From positions 1,798,001 to 1,862,000 of the forward strand of contig JANSYP010000001.1 of assembly GCA_024742405.1 (NCBI GenBank): DNA of 64,000 nucleotides, read 5' to 3'. How positions within the stretch are numbered: position 1 is the first letter of the stretch; each line of letters opens with the position of its first letter. Made by a program: the position numbers and the translations under genes. Shown in pieces: positions 17,992 to 27,675 of the stretch. Under the pieces are notes generated by a model. The model was given only the letters and a program-made list of their open reading frames with translations, did not search any database and was not told where the DNA came from. The stretch comes from Paracoccaceae bacterium. Its GTDB lineage: Bacteria > Pseudomonadota > Alphaproteobacteria > Rhodobacterales > Rhodobacteraceae.

Positions 17992-18627
17992 TCAGTCGGA
18001 GCTCTCAGGCGTCTCCACCAGCCCGGAATCGTCGCCGCCGGGACGCACTTCTTCGCCATCCTCGTCGAGCGACGCGGCGCCGATATCGTCGAACAGCTCG
18101 GCGATCTCGAACTCGGCTTCGGCCTCGGCCTCGGCCGCCAGTTCCTGGATCGACTTGCCCGCGGCCTGCAGTTCCGCTTCTTCGGCGCTGCGTGCGACGT
18201 TGAGCTGGATGTCGACCTCGACCTCCGGATGCAGCAGGATATGCACCGTATGCAATCCCAGCTCCTTGATCGGTCGGGAGAGCTTGATCTGCTTGCGATC
18301 CACCGAGAATCCGTCCTCGGTCGCCGCGTCGGCCGCGTCACGGGTCGTCACCGAACCGTAGAGCGCACCCGCGTCGGATGCCGAGCGCAGCACGATGAAC
18401 TGCTTGCCCTCGAGCTGGTCGGCGAGCGACTCGGCCTCTTTCTTGGTCTCCAGGTTGCGCGCCTCAAGTTGCGCCTTCTGGGTCTCGAACTGGGCGATGT
18501 TGGCCTCGGAGGCACGCATCGCCTTGCCTTGCGGCAGCAGGAAATTGCGGGCGTAGCCGTCCTTGACGCTGACAACTTCGCCCATCTGGCCAAGCTTGGC
18601 CACGCGTTCCATCAGAATGACTTGCAT
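17992..18627 (-). CDS. rplI: 50S ribosomal protein L9
   Basis: A 211-residue L9. Residues 1-50 are the rRNA-binding N domain ([30 protein letters not shown]), followed by the long central helix and the C domain ending near residue 150. A further 60 residues form an acidic, Glu/Ala-rich tail ([18 protein letters not shown]...) that E. coli L9 (149 residues) lacks; such tails are common in alphaproteobacteria. It is the last gene of rpsF-rpsR-rplI, 11 bp after rpsR. Confidence 0.97.
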   Translation of the reverse strand: MQVILMERVAKLGQMGEVVSVKDGYARNFLLPQGKAMRASEANIAQFETQKAQLEARNLETKKEAESLADQLEGKQFIVLRSASDAGALYGSVTTRDAADAATEDGFSVDRKQIKLSRPIKELGLHTVHILLHPEVEVDIQLNVARSAEEAELQAAGKSIQELAAEAEAEAEFEIAELFDDIGAASLDEDGEEVRPGGDDSGLVETPESSD

Positions 18628-18638
18628 GGGTCAGCTCC

Positions 18639-18866
18639 TCACTTCACGGCGTAGGGCAGCAGGGCGAGGAACCGCGCGCGCTTGATGGCGCGGGACAGCT
18701 CGCGCTGCTTTTTCGACGACACGGCGGTGATCCGCGAGGGTACGATCTTGCCGCGCTCGGAGATGTAACGCTGCAGCAGGCGCGTGTCCTTGTAGTCGAT
18801 CTTGGGCGCGTTCTCGCCGGAGAACGGGCAGACCTTGCGGCGGCGGAAAAACGGTTTTGTAGCCAT
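18639..18866 (-). CDS. rpsR: 30S ribosomal protein S18
   Basis: A 75-residue S18 with [22 protein letters not shown] and [27 protein letters not shown], the canonical rRNA- and S6-binding surface. It sits between rpsF and rplI with 17-bp and 11-bp gaps, the standard order. It retains one Cys of the ancestral zinc-binding set (Cys10), a Zn-independent form. Confidence 0.97.
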   Translation of the reverse strand: MATKPFFRRRKVCPFSGENAPKIDYKDTRLLQRYISERGKIVPSRITAVSSKKQRELSRAIKRARFLALLPYAVK

Positions 18867-18883
18867 GGCTCAGATCCCCTCGA

Positions 18884-19243
18884 TCAACGGTTGCGGTCGC
18901 GGTCGCGGCGGTCGCGTTCGTCGCGTTTCTGCATCTGGATCGACGGCCCTTCGGCATGTTCGTCGACTTTGACGGTCATGACGCGCATCACGTCGTCATG
19001 GAGCCGCATCAGACGCTCCATTTCCTGAACCGCCGGTGCGGGTGCGTCGGTTTTCAGAAAGGCATAGTGCCCCTTGCGGTTCTTGTTGATCTTGTAGGCC
19101 ATGGTCTTGACGCCCCAGTACTCCGAGTCGACGACCTGACCTCCATTGTCGGCCAGCACGGTCGAAAAGTGCTCGACCAGACCTTCGGCTTGCGTGTTGG
19201 ACAAGTCCTGACGCGCAATAAAGACATGCTCGTAATACGGCAT
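18884..19243 (-). CDS. rpsF: 30S ribosomal protein S6
   Basis: A 119-residue S6 that pairs with S18 on the platform of the 30S subunit. The family signatures MPYYEHVFIARQDLS, VVDSEYWGVKTMAYKINKNRKGHYAFLK and RLMRLHDDVMRVMTVKVDEH are present. The C terminus is an Arg/Asp-rich low-complexity tail (KRDERDRRDRDRNR). First gene of the operon. A hairpin in its leader may be a regulatory element. Confidence 0.97.
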   Translation of the reverse strand: MPYYEHVFIARQDLSNTQAEGLVEHFSTVLADNGGQVVDSEYWGVKTMAYKINKNRKGHYAFLKTDAPAPAVQEMERLMRLHDDVMRVMTVKVDEHAEGPSIQMQKRDERDRRDRDRNR

Positions 19244-19553
19244 GCGAACTCCTGTCTCTCCAGGCGCATTTCAACGGACGGGGGTGAACTTCCGCATCCC
19301 GTCCACGAGAGGCTGCGCCGATACATGATCTGCGGAAGATGCGCCCTTATACAGATGCCGCAGCCCGGGGCAAGCCGGCGCTGCGAACCCGGCCCGAATT
19401 GCCGTTGCGGCATCGCACCGAGCCCGGCAGGGTGCGTGACTGTTCACGTATGAAGAGAAAGTGTTTGCCGCTGCGGGTTTGCGTCACACACCAGACGCTT
19501 ATGTATAGCGCGCACCATGGCTCCCGGCCACATCACACCCCTAGGAGGTTTTC
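19244..19553. other. Divergent leader region rpsF / yceI-like gene
   Basis: On the rpsF side, GGACGGG (19276-19282) and CCCGTCC (19298-19304) form a 7-bp stem with a 15-base loop about 35-60 bases before the rpsF start, where an S6:S18-binding leader could sit. On the other side TTGCGT (19479-19484) and TATAGC near 19504 resemble a weak sigma-70 promoter for the YceI gene. Both are inferred by eye. Confidence 0.35.
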
Positions 19554-20147
19554 ATGAAACGCACCTTGCTTGCTACAGCCGTCGGCTTTGCCGCGCTCAC
19601 CGCCGCCCCGGCACTTGCTGAGCCTGTTCCCTACGTGCTCGATTCCAGCCACAGCCAGATCATTTTCAGCTACGATCATCTCGGGTTTTCCACCACCTAC
19701 GGCATGTTCTCGGGCTTTGAGGGCGAGATCATGTTCGACCAGGAAAACCCCGAAAACTCCTCCGTTTCGGTGTCCATGCCGGTGACCATGATGTTCACGG
19801 GCTGGGAAAAGCGTGACGAGCACTTCATGTCCGAAGACTTCTTCAACGCGAGCGCCGAGGCCGAAGAGGACATGGTGACCTTCACCTCCACCTTGATCGA
19901 AGTCACTGGCGAGGACACCGCGAACATCACCGGCGATCTAACCCTGAACGGCATCACCAAACCCGTCACCCTGGCCGCCAGCCTGAACAAGACCGGCGAG
20001 CATCCGATGCAGAACAAGGAATGGGCGGGTTTCGACGCAACCACAACGCTGCTGCGCAGCGATTTCGGCGTCGACCGCGCGGCCCCCTTCGTCGGAGACG
20101 AGGTCAACGTCCTGATTTCCATCGAGGCACAGCGCGCCGACAGCTGA
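19554..20147 (+). CDS. YceI-family periplasmic lipid-binding protein
   Basis: A 197-residue secreted protein with a signal peptide (KRTLLATAVGFAALTAAPALA, cleavage about residue 22), then the YceI lipocalin-like beta barrel: YVLDSSHSQIIFSYDHLGFSTTYGMF, the WEKRDEHFMSEDFF segment, and ITGDLTLNGITKPVTL. YceI proteins bind isoprenoid-type lipids in the periplasm. AGGAGG precedes the ATG. It stands alone and ends in a hairpin terminator. An earlier role in base or pH response is known only for E. coli YceI and cannot be assumed. Confidence 0.92.
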   Translation: MKRTLLATAVGFAALTAAPALAEPVPYVLDSSHSQIIFSYDHLGFSTTYGMFSGFEGEIMFDQENPENSSVSVSMPVTMMFTGWEKRDEHFMSEDFFNASAEAEEDMVTFTSTLIEVTGEDTANITGDLTLNGITKPVTLAASLNKTGEHPMQNKEWAGFDATTTLLRSDFGVDRAAPFVGDEVNVLISIEAQRADS

Positions 20148-20156
20148 CGCTTTTCT

Positions 20157-20185
20157 GCACCCGCCGTGGTTTGCCCGGCGGGTGC
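20157..20185 (+). terminator. Hairpin terminator after the yceI-like gene
   Basis: GCACCCGCC (20157-20165) pairs perfectly with GGCGGGTGC (20177-20185) around an 11-base loop, ten bases after the stop. There is no clear U-run, so efficiency is uncertain. Confidence 0.6.
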
Positions 20186-20309
20186 GTCCCCAACACAGCG
20201 ATTCGCACGGAAAACCCTTTTAAAGCGTGTTCTTGCGCACAGTCACAGCGACACAAAAGCGGGTCGCGTTTCGCTGAATTTGATTCGAACTCTATCGTCC
20301 AAGAATCTA

Positions 20310-20324
20310 TTAACCTTGTCTTAA
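20310..20324. promoter_or_regulatory. CtrA-like box TTAA-N7-TTAA
   Basis: TTAA at 20310-20313 and TTAAC at 20321-20325 are separated by exactly seven bases, the full CtrA consensus, in an A/T-rich promoter region 70 bp before the VPLPA-CTERM gene. An all-A/T eight-base match is unlikely by chance in DNA this GC-rich. Confidence 0.55.
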
Positions 20325-20394
20325 CGTCACCGTAGAATTTACGACAAGTACATGACATTCCTTCGGCAGTTCTCGAGTGTCAAAGGAAGTACAC

Positions 20395-21012
20395 ATGTTC
20401 AACACATTGAAAATTGGCGCCGTCTGTATCACAGCACTTGTTCTTGCTGTGCCGGCGAGCGCATCAACTTATTGGGCCACCGGCGTCGATTGGACAGCCG
20501 GGGATGGCACCAGCGGTACTTCGGGGCGCTACGACAAATCGAATGCGCTTGGCGATCCGAGCGATCCCGGACCGATTGATTTCCTGTCCCTCGGTCTGAG
20601 CGACTATGACGGCTCGACCTATTCCAAGGGCTTTGCCGACTTTACCTTTGGCAAGACCTTCAAGGGCAACGCATCGGGTGAGGTTTTCGAAGTCACCTGG
20701 GGCAACCGTTCCGGATACCTTGAAACTGCCAAAGTCTTCGTGGGTCTCAACGGGGTCTTCACCGACGTCGCGGACATCGTGAACTCTGTCGGTACCGGGC
20801 TGCAGTTCAATTACACCGGCGAGTTCGACACAGTCCGGATCCTCGACACCACGCGGTTCGAGAGCAACAGTCAATCGCCGCGCAGCACCGATGGCTTCGA
20901 TATCGACGCCGTGGGTGTGACGGCGCCCGTTCCGCTGCCGCCGGCAGCGCTGGCACTTGGCGCCGCTCTGGCCGGTCTCGGCTACGTCGGCCGGCGCCGC
21001 AAGCAGGCCTGA
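20395..21012 (+). CDS. VPLPA-CTERM sorting-signal surface protein
   Basis: A 205-residue exported protein. The N terminus (MFNTLKIGAVCITALVLAVPASAS) is a signal peptide. The mature region is Gly/Ser/Thr/Asp-rich, with no enzymatic motif. The C terminus is a VPLPA-CTERM tripartite signal: the motif APVPLPPAAL, a hydrophobic helix and the basic RRRKQA tail, which marks proteins for exosortase-type processing. The ATG at 20395 has AAGGAAG upstream; an in-frame ATG at 20377 adds six residues. A CtrA-like box lies in the promoter. No exosortase gene is in the window. Confidence 0.88.
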   Translation: MFNTLKIGAVCITALVLAVPASASTYWATGVDWTAGDGTSGTSGRYDKSNALGDPSDPGPIDFLSLGLSDYDGSTYSKGFADFTFGKTFKGNASGEVFEVTWGNRSGYLETAKVFVGLNGVFTDVADIVNSVGTGLQFNYTGEFDTVRILDTTRFESNSQSPRSTDGFDIDAVGVTAPVPLPPAALALGAALAGLGYVGRRRKQA

Positions 21013-21079
21013 TTACAAGCGCGTGGTCGGCCGGACGCAAGCGCCCGGGGGCCGCGCCTATCACTCCAGAAAACAGACA

Positions 21080-21110
21080 GGGGCGGATACCGAAGTATCC
21101 GCCCCTTCTC
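21080..21110 (+). terminator. Terminator after the VPLPA-CTERM gene
   Basis: GGGGCGGATA (21080-21089) pairs perfectly with TATCCGCCCC (21096-21105) around a CCGAAG loop, followed by TTCTC. It lies 68 bp after the stop. Confidence 0.75.
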
Positions 21111-21198
21111 GACGGTGTGGTTGGGGTACACCGTCGTTGCTGGTCCCGCTCGAGGCGTTGTCCGGGCGCGTAAGCACCGGGACACTTACCGAAGCGGT

Positions 21199-21528
21199 TT
21201 ACTCTGCGCCGCGTACGTTGCGACGGCTGACACTCGTTACATGGTCAAAGGTGTTCTGCGCGGTTGAAAGGCGGCGGGCCGTTCTGGCGGCGGCGCGGCT
21301 TCGGCTATGACTGACATCGATCGCCATCGCAGTTGCGCTCTCCTGCGAAACAGACCCGCGGTCAGCGTGCTGGGACATCGGGACCGGTACATCCGGTGCG
21401 GCCAGAGCAAGCTGGCTGATTTCGGTGTTTGACGTGGCGAGGCCCAGCTTTTCAGTCTGGTAGGTAGAAACCGATACAGTGACGATACCAACCGCGAACG
21501 CTGTGGCAAAGTAACAGAACTCTCTCAT
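21199..21528 (-). CDS. Small exported hypothetical protein
   Basis: A 109-residue protein of unknown function. Residues 4-20 (FCYFATAFAVGIVTVSV) form a single hydrophobic segment, either a signal anchor or an uncleaved signal peptide. The remainder is Ser/Arg/Ala-rich and lacks motifs or cysteine pairs. GGGGAGGA lies ideally placed before the ATG at 21528; an in-frame ATG 39 bp upstream is weaker. It stands alone, convergent with the VPLPA-CTERM gene. The good ribosome site supports a real gene. Confidence 0.6.
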   Translation of the reverse strand: MREFCYFATAFAVGIVTVSVSTYQTEKLGLATSNTEISQLALAAPDVPVPMSQHADRGSVSQESATAMAIDVSHSRSRAAARTARRLSTAQNTFDHVTSVSRRNVRGAE

Positions 21529-21830
21529 CTCTGCGTCCTCCCCGCATTGATCTGTCCTTCGATGCATTAACCCTAGTCCGGCGACGCCGTCGCATCTGTG
21601 CGCGAAAACACGGAGTCGCCGCGCACGGGCCGATCCGTGACAGAAATGCGAGGTTTGGTGACGCAGGACACATTTCCCTGGCGGCCAATCCGCCCTGACT
21701 TGGCGCAGCGTTCCGCGGGCGGGCTAACGGCACCGTCACCATGGCGTGACGGCGTTGACACACGCCTTGCCGGGCTTTGCGCTGCCCCCCATTGTCCCCG
21801 TCATCTCTTGCGTTGCGAAAGCCTAGCCCC
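21529..21830. other. Intergenic region
   Basis: Divergent promoter region between the small exported protein and the hydrolase-OsmC gene. Nothing distinctive is visible; the open frames running through it do not resemble proteins. Confidence 0.4.
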
Positions 21831-23066
21831 ATGCCCACCGAACGCTTCACCTTTGCCGGCCATGACGGCACGTCCCTGGCCGCGCGCCTGGATCTTCCGG
21901 CCGGCGACCCGCCACTCGCGACCGCGCTCTTTGCTCACTGCTTCACCTGCGGCAAGGATATCGCAGCCGCGCGGCGCATCGCCGGACGGCTCTCGTCTAT
22001 GGGCATTGCGGTGCTGCGGTTCGACTTCACCGGGCTGGGGCACTCGGGCGGCGAATTCGCAAACACCTCCTTCACCACCAATGTCGGCGATCTCGTCGCC
22101 GCGGCGCAGGCATTGGAGGCGCGCAATCTGGCTCCGGAGATCCTGATCGGCCATTCGCTGGGTGGCGCTGCCGTCCTGCGGGCGGCAGCCCGGATCCCGT
22201 CTGCGCGCGCTGTGGCCACGATCGCGGCGCCGGTAGATCCGGGGCATGTGACAGAAAACTTCGCCGAGGCGCTGCCCGAAATCGCAGAAAAGGGCGTGGC
22301 AGAAGTCAAGCTCGGCGGACGCCCGCTGCGCATCAGCCAAGGCTTTGTCGAAGATGTCCGCGAGACGAAACTGACCGAAGCCATCGCCAATCTGAAACTG
22401 CCGCTGCTTATCCTGCATGCTCCGCGTGACACGCTTGTTGGCATCGACAATGCCACGGCCATCTTCAAGGCCGCCAAGCATCCCAAGAGCTTTGTCACCC
22501 TGCGCGATGCCGATCACCTGCTGACCGACCCAGAGGATGCCGACTACGCAGCAGAGGTCATCGCCGCATGGGCCGGGCTGAACGCCGGACTTCGGGTCCC
22601 TGCCCCGCCCCCGGGCGCGCCCGAAGGCGTCGTGCGGATCAGCGAGGCTGACCCCGATGGCTTCCTGCAGGACATCGCCGCCGGACCGAACCACCACATG
22701 CTCGCCGACGAACCCCTGGCCTATGGCGGCACTGATAAGGGCATGTCACCCTACGGCTTTCTCGCCGCGGGCCTCGGCGCCTGCACCTCGATGACCATTC
22801 GGATGTACGCGCGCCGCAAGGGCTGGCCGCTTGATGCGGTGTCCGTGGATGTCACCCACAACAAGGTCCATGCGCAGGACGCCAACGAGGCCAACCAGAC
22901 CGACCGGATCGACGCCTTTCACCGGGCGATCCGGCTGGAGGGTGACCTGGATGCCGAACAACGCCAACGCTTGCTGGAGATCGCCGACCGCTGCCCGGTG
23001 CATCGCACGCTGGAGGCCAGTTCGCGGATCACGACCGCATTGGTACGCGATACCGTAGAGGCCTGA
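21831..23066 (+). CDS. Bifunctional alpha/beta-hydrolase - OsmC family protein
   Basis: A 411-residue fusion. Residues 1-250 are an alpha/beta hydrolase with the nucleophile elbow GHSLGGAA (Ser about residue 108) and the loop [13 protein letters not shown] carrying the catalytic His. Residues 275-411 are an OsmC/Ohr-like peroxiredoxin domain with its two redox cysteines, in [13 protein letters not shown] and [10 protein letters not shown]. OsmC domains reduce organic peroxides; the hydrolase could release peroxidised acyl groups for it (inference). No strong ribosome site is visible. The fusion is known in proteobacteria and is single-copy here, with no operon partner. Confidence 0.92.
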   Translation: MPTERFTFAGHDGTSLAARLDLPAGDPPLATALFAHCFTCGKDIAAARRIAGRLSSMGIAVLRFDFTGLGHSGGEFANTSFTTNVGDLVAAAQALEARNLAPEILIGHSLGGAAVLRAAARIPSARAVATIAAPVDPGHVTENFAEALPEIAEKGVAEVKLGGRPLRISQGFVEDVRETKLTEAIANLKLPLLILHAPRDTLVGIDNATAIFKAAKHPKSFVTLRDADHLLTDPEDADYAAEVIAAWAGLNAGLRVPAPPPGAPEGVVRISEADPDGFLQDIAAGPNHHMLADEPLAYGGTDKGMSPYGFLAAGLGACTSMTIRMYARRKGWPLDAVSVDVTHNKVHAQDANEANQTDRIDAFHRAIRLEGDLDAEQRQRLLEIADRCPVHRTLEASSRITTALVRDTVEA

Positions 23067-23135
23067 TCCGTCGGACGGCGGCACTCGCGTCGTACCCCCC
23101 GGTTCGCCCGGGCCGCCCCAACGTGCGGCTGCGTC

Positions 23136-23597
23136 TCACCCTACAAGCAGAGCGACGATCAGGGTAAGCGGCGTCAGAATATCCCAGAAAAATATCGGCC
23201 CGGCATTGTTGATCGAGAAGTTCTTATCCTCGATCATCTCCCTTGTGTGGACCATCGCGGCGCCCCACAGGAAGCAGGCGGCCATGACCGTGATTGCAAC
23301 CGCGGCACCGGCACCCATGAAAGCCGCCACAATCGCTGCCATGCCGATCCCGAGATTGGCAAACCCGATCTCGATCTGAAACGGGCTCGGGTCCCAGCCG
23401 ATGGACGCCGCGACCCGCTCCGTCGCGGCCAGATGACCGAACGCCGCCCAGAGCGAGTTCAAGCCGAGAGACACGACCAGCATCCAGGCCACGAAGGGCG
23501 AGATACCGGCGCCTGCGGAGGGAAACGGAACGCCGAACACACCCAACACAAACGCGATCCCGAAAAGCACCATCGGGAGAGCCGCAAGTAATGCCAT
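23136..23597 (-). CDS. DUF6790-like four-helix membrane protein
   Basis: A 153-residue inner-membrane protein with about four helices (ALLAALPMVLFGIAFVLGVFG first, then around residues 37, 82 and 134) and the family-type ending NNAGPIFFWDILTPLTLI. The ATG at 23597 has GAGG upstream; an in-frame upstream ATG at 23657 adds 20 unconserved residues. The family assignment (DUF6790) is from memory of the pattern and not certain. It lies between the hydrolase-OsmC gene and uvrA, transcribed on the minus strand, 81 bp from the end of uvrA. Confidence 0.7.
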   Translation of the reverse strand: MALLAALPMVLFGIAFVLGVFGVPFPSAGAGISPFVAWMLVVSLGLNSLWAAFGHLAATERVAASIGWDPSPFQIEIGFANLGIGMAAIVAAFMGAGAAVAITVMAACFLWGAAMVHTREMIEDKNFSINNAGPIFFWDILTPLTLIVALLVG

Positions 23598-23677
23598 ATC
23601 GACCTCGCTCGAACCTGACCTGGTCACTATCGGTTCGTGCAAACTGCGCGCATACAATCGGCGTTCGCAAGTGCAAC

Positions 23678-26554
23678 TTACTCCGCAGCAACCCGCCGTG
23701 CGCTCAACATGGGTTTCAGATACCGGCCCGTATGGCTTCCCTCGACCTCGGCGACCTCCTCCGGCGTGCCTTCGGCGACAATCTGGCCGCCGCCATCGCC
23801 GCCTTCGGGCCCGATATCGATGATCCAGTCGGCCGTCTTGATGACATCGAGGTTGTGCTCGATCACCACGACGCTGTTGCCCTGCTCGACCAGCTCATGC
23901 AGCACGTCGAGCAGCTTGCGAACATCCTCGAAATGGAGCCCTGTTGTCGGCTCATCTAGGATATAGAGCGTCCGCCCGGTGCTCCGCTTGGCGAGCTCCT
24001 TCGAGAGCTTCACCCGCTGCGCCTCGCCGCCCGAAAGCGTCGTCGCCTGCTGTCCGACCTTGATGTAGCCCAGACCCACCCGGACCAGCGCGTCCATCTT
24101 TTCGCGGATCGAGGGCACCGCCTTGAAGAACCCTTGCGCGTCCTCGACCGTCATGTCGAGCACGTCGGCGATGGACTTGCCCTTGAACTTCACTTCCAGC
24201 GTCTCGCGATTGTAACGCGCGCCGTGGCAGGTCTCGCAGGTCACGTAGACGTCCGGCAGGAAGTGCATCTCGATCTTGATCACGCCGTCGCCTTGGCACG
24301 CCTCGCAGCGCCCGCCCTTGACGTTGAACGAAAACCGTCCTGGCTTGTAGCCGCGGGTCTTGGCCTCGGGCAGCCCAGCGAACCAGTCGCGGATCGGAGT
24401 AAACGCTCCGGTATAGGTCGCAGGGTTCGACCGCGGCGTGCGCCCGATAGGGCGCTGGTCGATATCGATGACCTTGTCGAGATGCTCCAATCCCTTGATC
24501 GTCTCGCAGGGCGCGGGCGTCTGGCGGGCACCGTTCAGCGTCATGGAGGCCGTCTTGAAGAGCGTCTCGATGGTTAGCGTGGACTTGCCCCCGCCGGAGA
24601 CCCCGGTGACGCAGACGAACTTGCCGAGCGGGAAATCGACCGTGACATTCTGCAGATTGTTGCCCGTGGCTTTCACCACCCGCACGCTCTTCCCATTGCC
24701 CGACCGGCGAATAGCTGGGACCGCAATCTCCCGCCGTCCGGCAAGGTAATCGCCCGTCACGCTGGACTCGCAGGCCATGATGTCGGCGGGCGTCCCGGCA
24801 GAGATGATCTCCCCGCCATGGACCCCGGCACCGGGCCCGATATCGAGCACATAGTCGGCCTCGCGGATGGCCTCCTCGTCATGCTCCACCACGATCACCG
24901 TATTGCCCTGATCGCGCAGGTTCTTCAGCGTCGTCAGCAACCGGTCATTGTCGCGCTGGTGCAGACCGATGGAGGGCTCATCCAGCACATAGAGCACGCC
25001 CGTCAGCCCCGATCCGATCTGGCTCGCCAGCCGGATCCGCTGGCTTTCGCCGCCAGACAGCGTGCCGGCATTGCGCGACAGCGTCAGGTACTCGAGCCCG
25101 ACATTGTTCAGAAATCCAAGCCGTTCCCTGATCTCCTTCAGGATGGCCTTGGCGATCTCGTTCTTCTGGTTGGTGAGCGTCTCGGGCACCGACGCGCACC
25201 AGTCGGCGGCCTGGCGGATCGACATCTCGACGACCTGCCCGACATGCAAGCCCGCGATCTTCACCGCCAGCGCTTCGGCGCGCAACCGGTAACCCTCGCA
25301 CGTGCCGCAGGCGCGGTTGTTCTGGTAGCGCTCGAACTCTTCTCGGACCCAGGAACTGTCGGTCTCGCGATAGCGCCGCTCCATGTTGGGGATCACCCCT
25401 TCGAAGACACGCGCGACCTGATAGACCCGCCCGCCCTCATCGTAGCGAAACTGGATCTCCTCCTCGCCCGAGCCATAGAGGAAGACCTGCTTCACATGGG
25501 CCGGCAGGTCCTTCCATGGGAGCTTGCGGTCAAACTCGTAATGGGCGGCGATCGCTTCGATGGTCTGTAGGAAATAGGGGCTCTTGCCCTTGCGCCATGG
25601 CGCCAGCGCCCCCTCATACACCGGCAGCGCGGCATCGGGCACCACGAGCCGTTCATCAAAGAAGAGCTCCACCCCGAGCCCATCGCAATCCGGGCAGGCA
25701 CCGAAGGGCGCGTTGAAGGAAAAGAGCCGCGGCTCGATCTCGGGGATGGTGAAGCCCGACACCGGGCAGGCGAAATTCTCGGAGAAGGTGAGCCGCTCGG
25801 GAGCCGGGGTTTCGCCGTCCTCGCCCGGCGTAGGAGCGGTCTCCAGAATGGCGATTCCGTCGGCGAGGTCGAGCGCTGTGCGCAGACTGTCGGCCAGCCG
25901 TGTCTCGATCCCCTCGCGGACCACGATCCGGTCGACAACCACATCGATATCGTGACGGAATTTCTTGTCGAGTTTCGGCGGTTCATCGAGCTCGTAGAAC
26001 TCACCATCCACCTTGATCCGCTGGAACCCCTGCTTGCGCAGTTCCAGCATTTCCTTGCGGTACTCGCCCTTGCGGTCGCGGATGATCGGCGCCAGCAGAT
26101 AGCCGCGGGTCCCCTCCTCCAGCGCCATGATCCGGTCGACCATGTCCTGGACCTGCTGCGCCTCGATCGGCAGGCCGGTGGCGGGCGAATAGGGCGTGCC
26201 GACGCGCGCGAACAGTAGCCGCATGTAATCGTAGATCTCGGTCACCGTACCGACGGTGGACCGGGGGTTCTTGGAGGTTGTCTTCTGCTCGATGGAGATC
26301 GCGGGGCTCAGCCCGCTGATATGATCCACATCGGGCTTTTCCATCATGTCGAGGAACTGGCGCGCATAGGCGCTGAGGCTCTCGACATAGCGGCGCTGGC
26401 CCTCGGCATAGATTGTGTCGAAGGCCAGGCTGGACTTGCCCGACCCCGAAAGTCCCGTGATCACGACCAGCTCATCGCGGGGTATCGACACATCGACGTT
26501 CTTGAGATTGTGTTCGCGTGCCCCGCGAACCTCTATCTTTTTCAACTCGGCCAT
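23678..26554 (-). CDS. uvrA: Excinuclease ABC subunit A
   Basis: Damage-recognition ATPase of nucleotide excision repair. The 958-residue protein has two ABC ATPase halves: Walker [11 protein letters not shown] near residue 33 and [10 protein letters not shown] near residue 645, signatures [12 protein letters not shown] and [12 protein letters not shown], and two zinc-binding modules with CPDCDGLG and CEACQGDG. The ATG at 26554 starts the conserved [17 protein letters not shown]; four extra residues from an upstream ATG are unlikely. A GTTC-N7-GTTC SOS box lies 68 bp upstream, so damage induction by LexA is likely. Confidence 0.98.
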   Translation of the reverse strand: MAELKKIEVRGAREHNLKNVDVSIPRDELVVITGLSGSGKSSLAFDTIYAEGQRRYVESLSAYARQFLDMMEKPDVDHISGLSPAISIEQKTTSKNPRSTVGTVTEIYDYMRLLFARVGTPYSPATGLPIEAQQVQDMVDRIMALEEGTRGYLLAPIIRDRKGEYRKEMLELRKQGFQRIKVDGEFYELDEPPKLDKKFRHDIDVVVDRIVVREGIETRLADSLRTALDLADGIAILETAPTPGEDGETPAPERLTFSENFACPVSGFTIPEIEPRLFSFNAPFGACPDCDGLGVELFFDERLVVPDAALPVYEGALAPWRKGKSPYFLQTIEAIAAHYEFDRKLPWKDLPAHVKQVFLYGSGEEEIQFRYDEGGRVYQVARVFEGVIPNMERRYRETDSSWVREEFERYQNNRACGTCEGYRLRAEALAVKIAGLHVGQVVEMSIRQAADWCASVPETLTNQKNEIAKAILKEIRERLGFLNNVGLEYLTLSRNAGTLSGGESQRIRLASQIGSGLTGVLYVLDEPSIGLHQRDNDRLLTTLKNLRDQGNTVIVVEHDEEAIREADYVLDIGPGAGVHGGEIISAGTPADIMACESSVTGDYLAGRREIAVPAIRRSGNGKSVRVVKATGNNLQNVTVDFPLGKFVCVTGVSGGGKSTLTIETLFKTASMTLNGARQTPAPCETIKGLEHLDKVIDIDQRPIGRTPRSNPATYTGAFTPIRDWFAGLPEAKTRGYKPGRFSFNVKGGRCEACQGDGVIKIEMHFLPDVYVTCETCHGARYNRETLEVKFKGKSIADVLDMTVEDAQGFFKAVPSIREKMDALVRVGLGYIKVGQQATTLSGGEAQRVKLSKELAKRSTGRTLYILDEPTTGLHFEDVRKLLDVLHELVEQGNSVVVIEHNLDVIKTADWIIDIGPEGGDGGGQIVAEGTPEEVAEVEGSHTGRYLKPMLSARRVAAE

Positions 26555-26621
26555 TCCGTGCCCCACTGCCCAATCTGGGAAAGATAGTCGCGCGGGGCCG
26601 AGTCGCCAATGGAAAATAGAG

Positions 26622-26636
26622 AACGAAGTGTGAACT
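26622..26636 (-). promoter_or_regulatory. LexA (SOS) box upstream of uvrA
   Basis: On the minus strand GTTC-ACACTTC-GTTC, the exact alphaproteobacterial LexA consensus GTTC-N7-GTTC, 68 bp before the uvrA start. uvrA is a known SOS gene, which raises confidence well above a chance motif. Confidence 0.75.
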
Positions 26637-26644
26637 TTTCAACT

Positions 26645-26675
26645 GCGCCGAGGCGGAAATAGCCCGCCTCGGCGC
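26645..26675 (-). terminator. Hairpin terminator after the second VPLPA-CTERM gene
   Basis: GCGCCGAGGCGG (26645-26656) pairs perfectly over 12 bp with its complement at 26664-26675 around a 7-base loop. It lies 20 bp after the VPLPA gene stop and before the uvrA promoter, and would stop read-through. Confidence 0.8.
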
Positions 26676-26694
26676 TGTTCACTCTGTCCACTCG

Positions 26695-27315
26695 TTACGC
26701 GCGCCGCCTAATGAAGGCGAAGGCCGCAAGACCCGCGGCCAGCAACGGCAGACCTGCCGGCAGCGGCACCGGCGACGGGGCCGTATTGGCCACGGCGAAC
26801 TGCGCCCCTGCGAGCGCTTCGGGATCGGCGCCAAACACGCTGCCGAGCGCATCGGCGAGGTTTTCGCTGATCAGAAGCGGGATCCCCGCGGCGTCCGGCG
26901 TGCCGAAGTTGAACAGGTCGACCGAGTCCGTGCCGCCATTCACATTGCCGAATACTGTGGCAAGTTCCGTGTCGATCACGAAATTGCCGACCTCGGCGCC
27001 GATCGACGTATCCGCGGCTGCGAAGAGCCGCACACCGCTGCCGTCATGTTCGATGATGGCGTTGCCGCTGTCGAAGATTTGGCCGCCGGTGATGTCGAAG
27101 GCGAACAGCACGCTGGTCGGCGTGGTCGCATCCGGCAAAAGCTCAGCAGTTGCGGTCCCGGTCGGCGCACCGCCGAGCCCGAGGGCTTCGAGCAAGGCGA
27201 CTTCGACCTCCACAGTTGTCTCGCCGACCGGCGCAATATCGACCGGACCGGCCGTCGCGGCCATCGGCGCGACCCCCAGCACGGCTGCCGCAAGAATTCT
27301 CCTAAAAAGTGTCAC
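26695..27315 (-). CDS. VPLPA-CTERM sorting-signal protein
   Basis: A 206-residue exported protein. From the GTG at 27315 it begins VTLFRRILAAAVLGVAPMAATAG, a clear signal peptide. The mature part is acidic and Gly/Ala/Thr-rich (PVDIAPVGETTVEVEVALLEALG...), with no enzymatic motif and no repeats. The C terminus is the sorting signal: SPVPLPAGLPLLAAGLAAFAF followed by RRRA. An in-frame ATG at 27399 would add 28 residues that spoil the signal peptide and lacks a ribosome site, so GTG is preferred, though without strong support. The gene stands alone, ending in a 12-bp hairpin terminator. Confidence 0.85.
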   Translation of the reverse strand: MTLFRRILAAAVLGVAPMAATAGPVDIAPVGETTVEVEVALLEALGLGGAPTGTATAELLPDATTPTSVLFAFDITGGQIFDSGNAIIEHDGSGVRLFAAADTSIGAEVGNFVIDTELATVFGNVNGGTDSVDLFNFGTPDAAGIPLLISENLADALGSVFGADPEALAGAQFAVANTAPSPVPLPAGLPLLAAGLAAFAFIRRRA

Positions 27316-27675
27316 GTTGTTTGTACCCCACTGTCGATGCGGTGTCCCAACGACACCGCGTGTGAAAATATCCCACGCGTTAAGGCCATCAAGAAACATA
27401 CGATTTTGTGATCGGCGGAAATTCGGGGACTGGTCAGTATGTGCGCACGAAATCGTGCCGTAACTCCCTGGACCGCTCGCCCAAAAGACTTGGTGCGACG
27501 CCTGTCCCTACGCTTGGCGCGGAACAGGGCGGGCAACCAAGCACACAGAGTGAGAGGCCTCAACAAAACGTTTTACCCGCTGGCTGCAGGACTTGCGCGA
27601 ATTCCACAGTGCGCAACCTAGACGCGGCGGGGGACGCACCGTATATTCCTGATAGATTTGGAAGGATATACTCGC
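27316..27675. other. Divergent intergenic region
   Basis: 360 bp between the VPLPA-CTERM gene and sufT. It holds no convincing reading frame. The A/T-richer ATAAATATA-type stretches near 27400 and 27645 probably carry the divergent promoters, but no consensus can be called. Confidence 0.35.

Noticed and set aside
16659-18341. A 560-codon minus-strand frame across dnaB and rplI
   Set aside because: It crosses the terminator at 17932-17974 and opposes dnaB; no ribosome site or motif.
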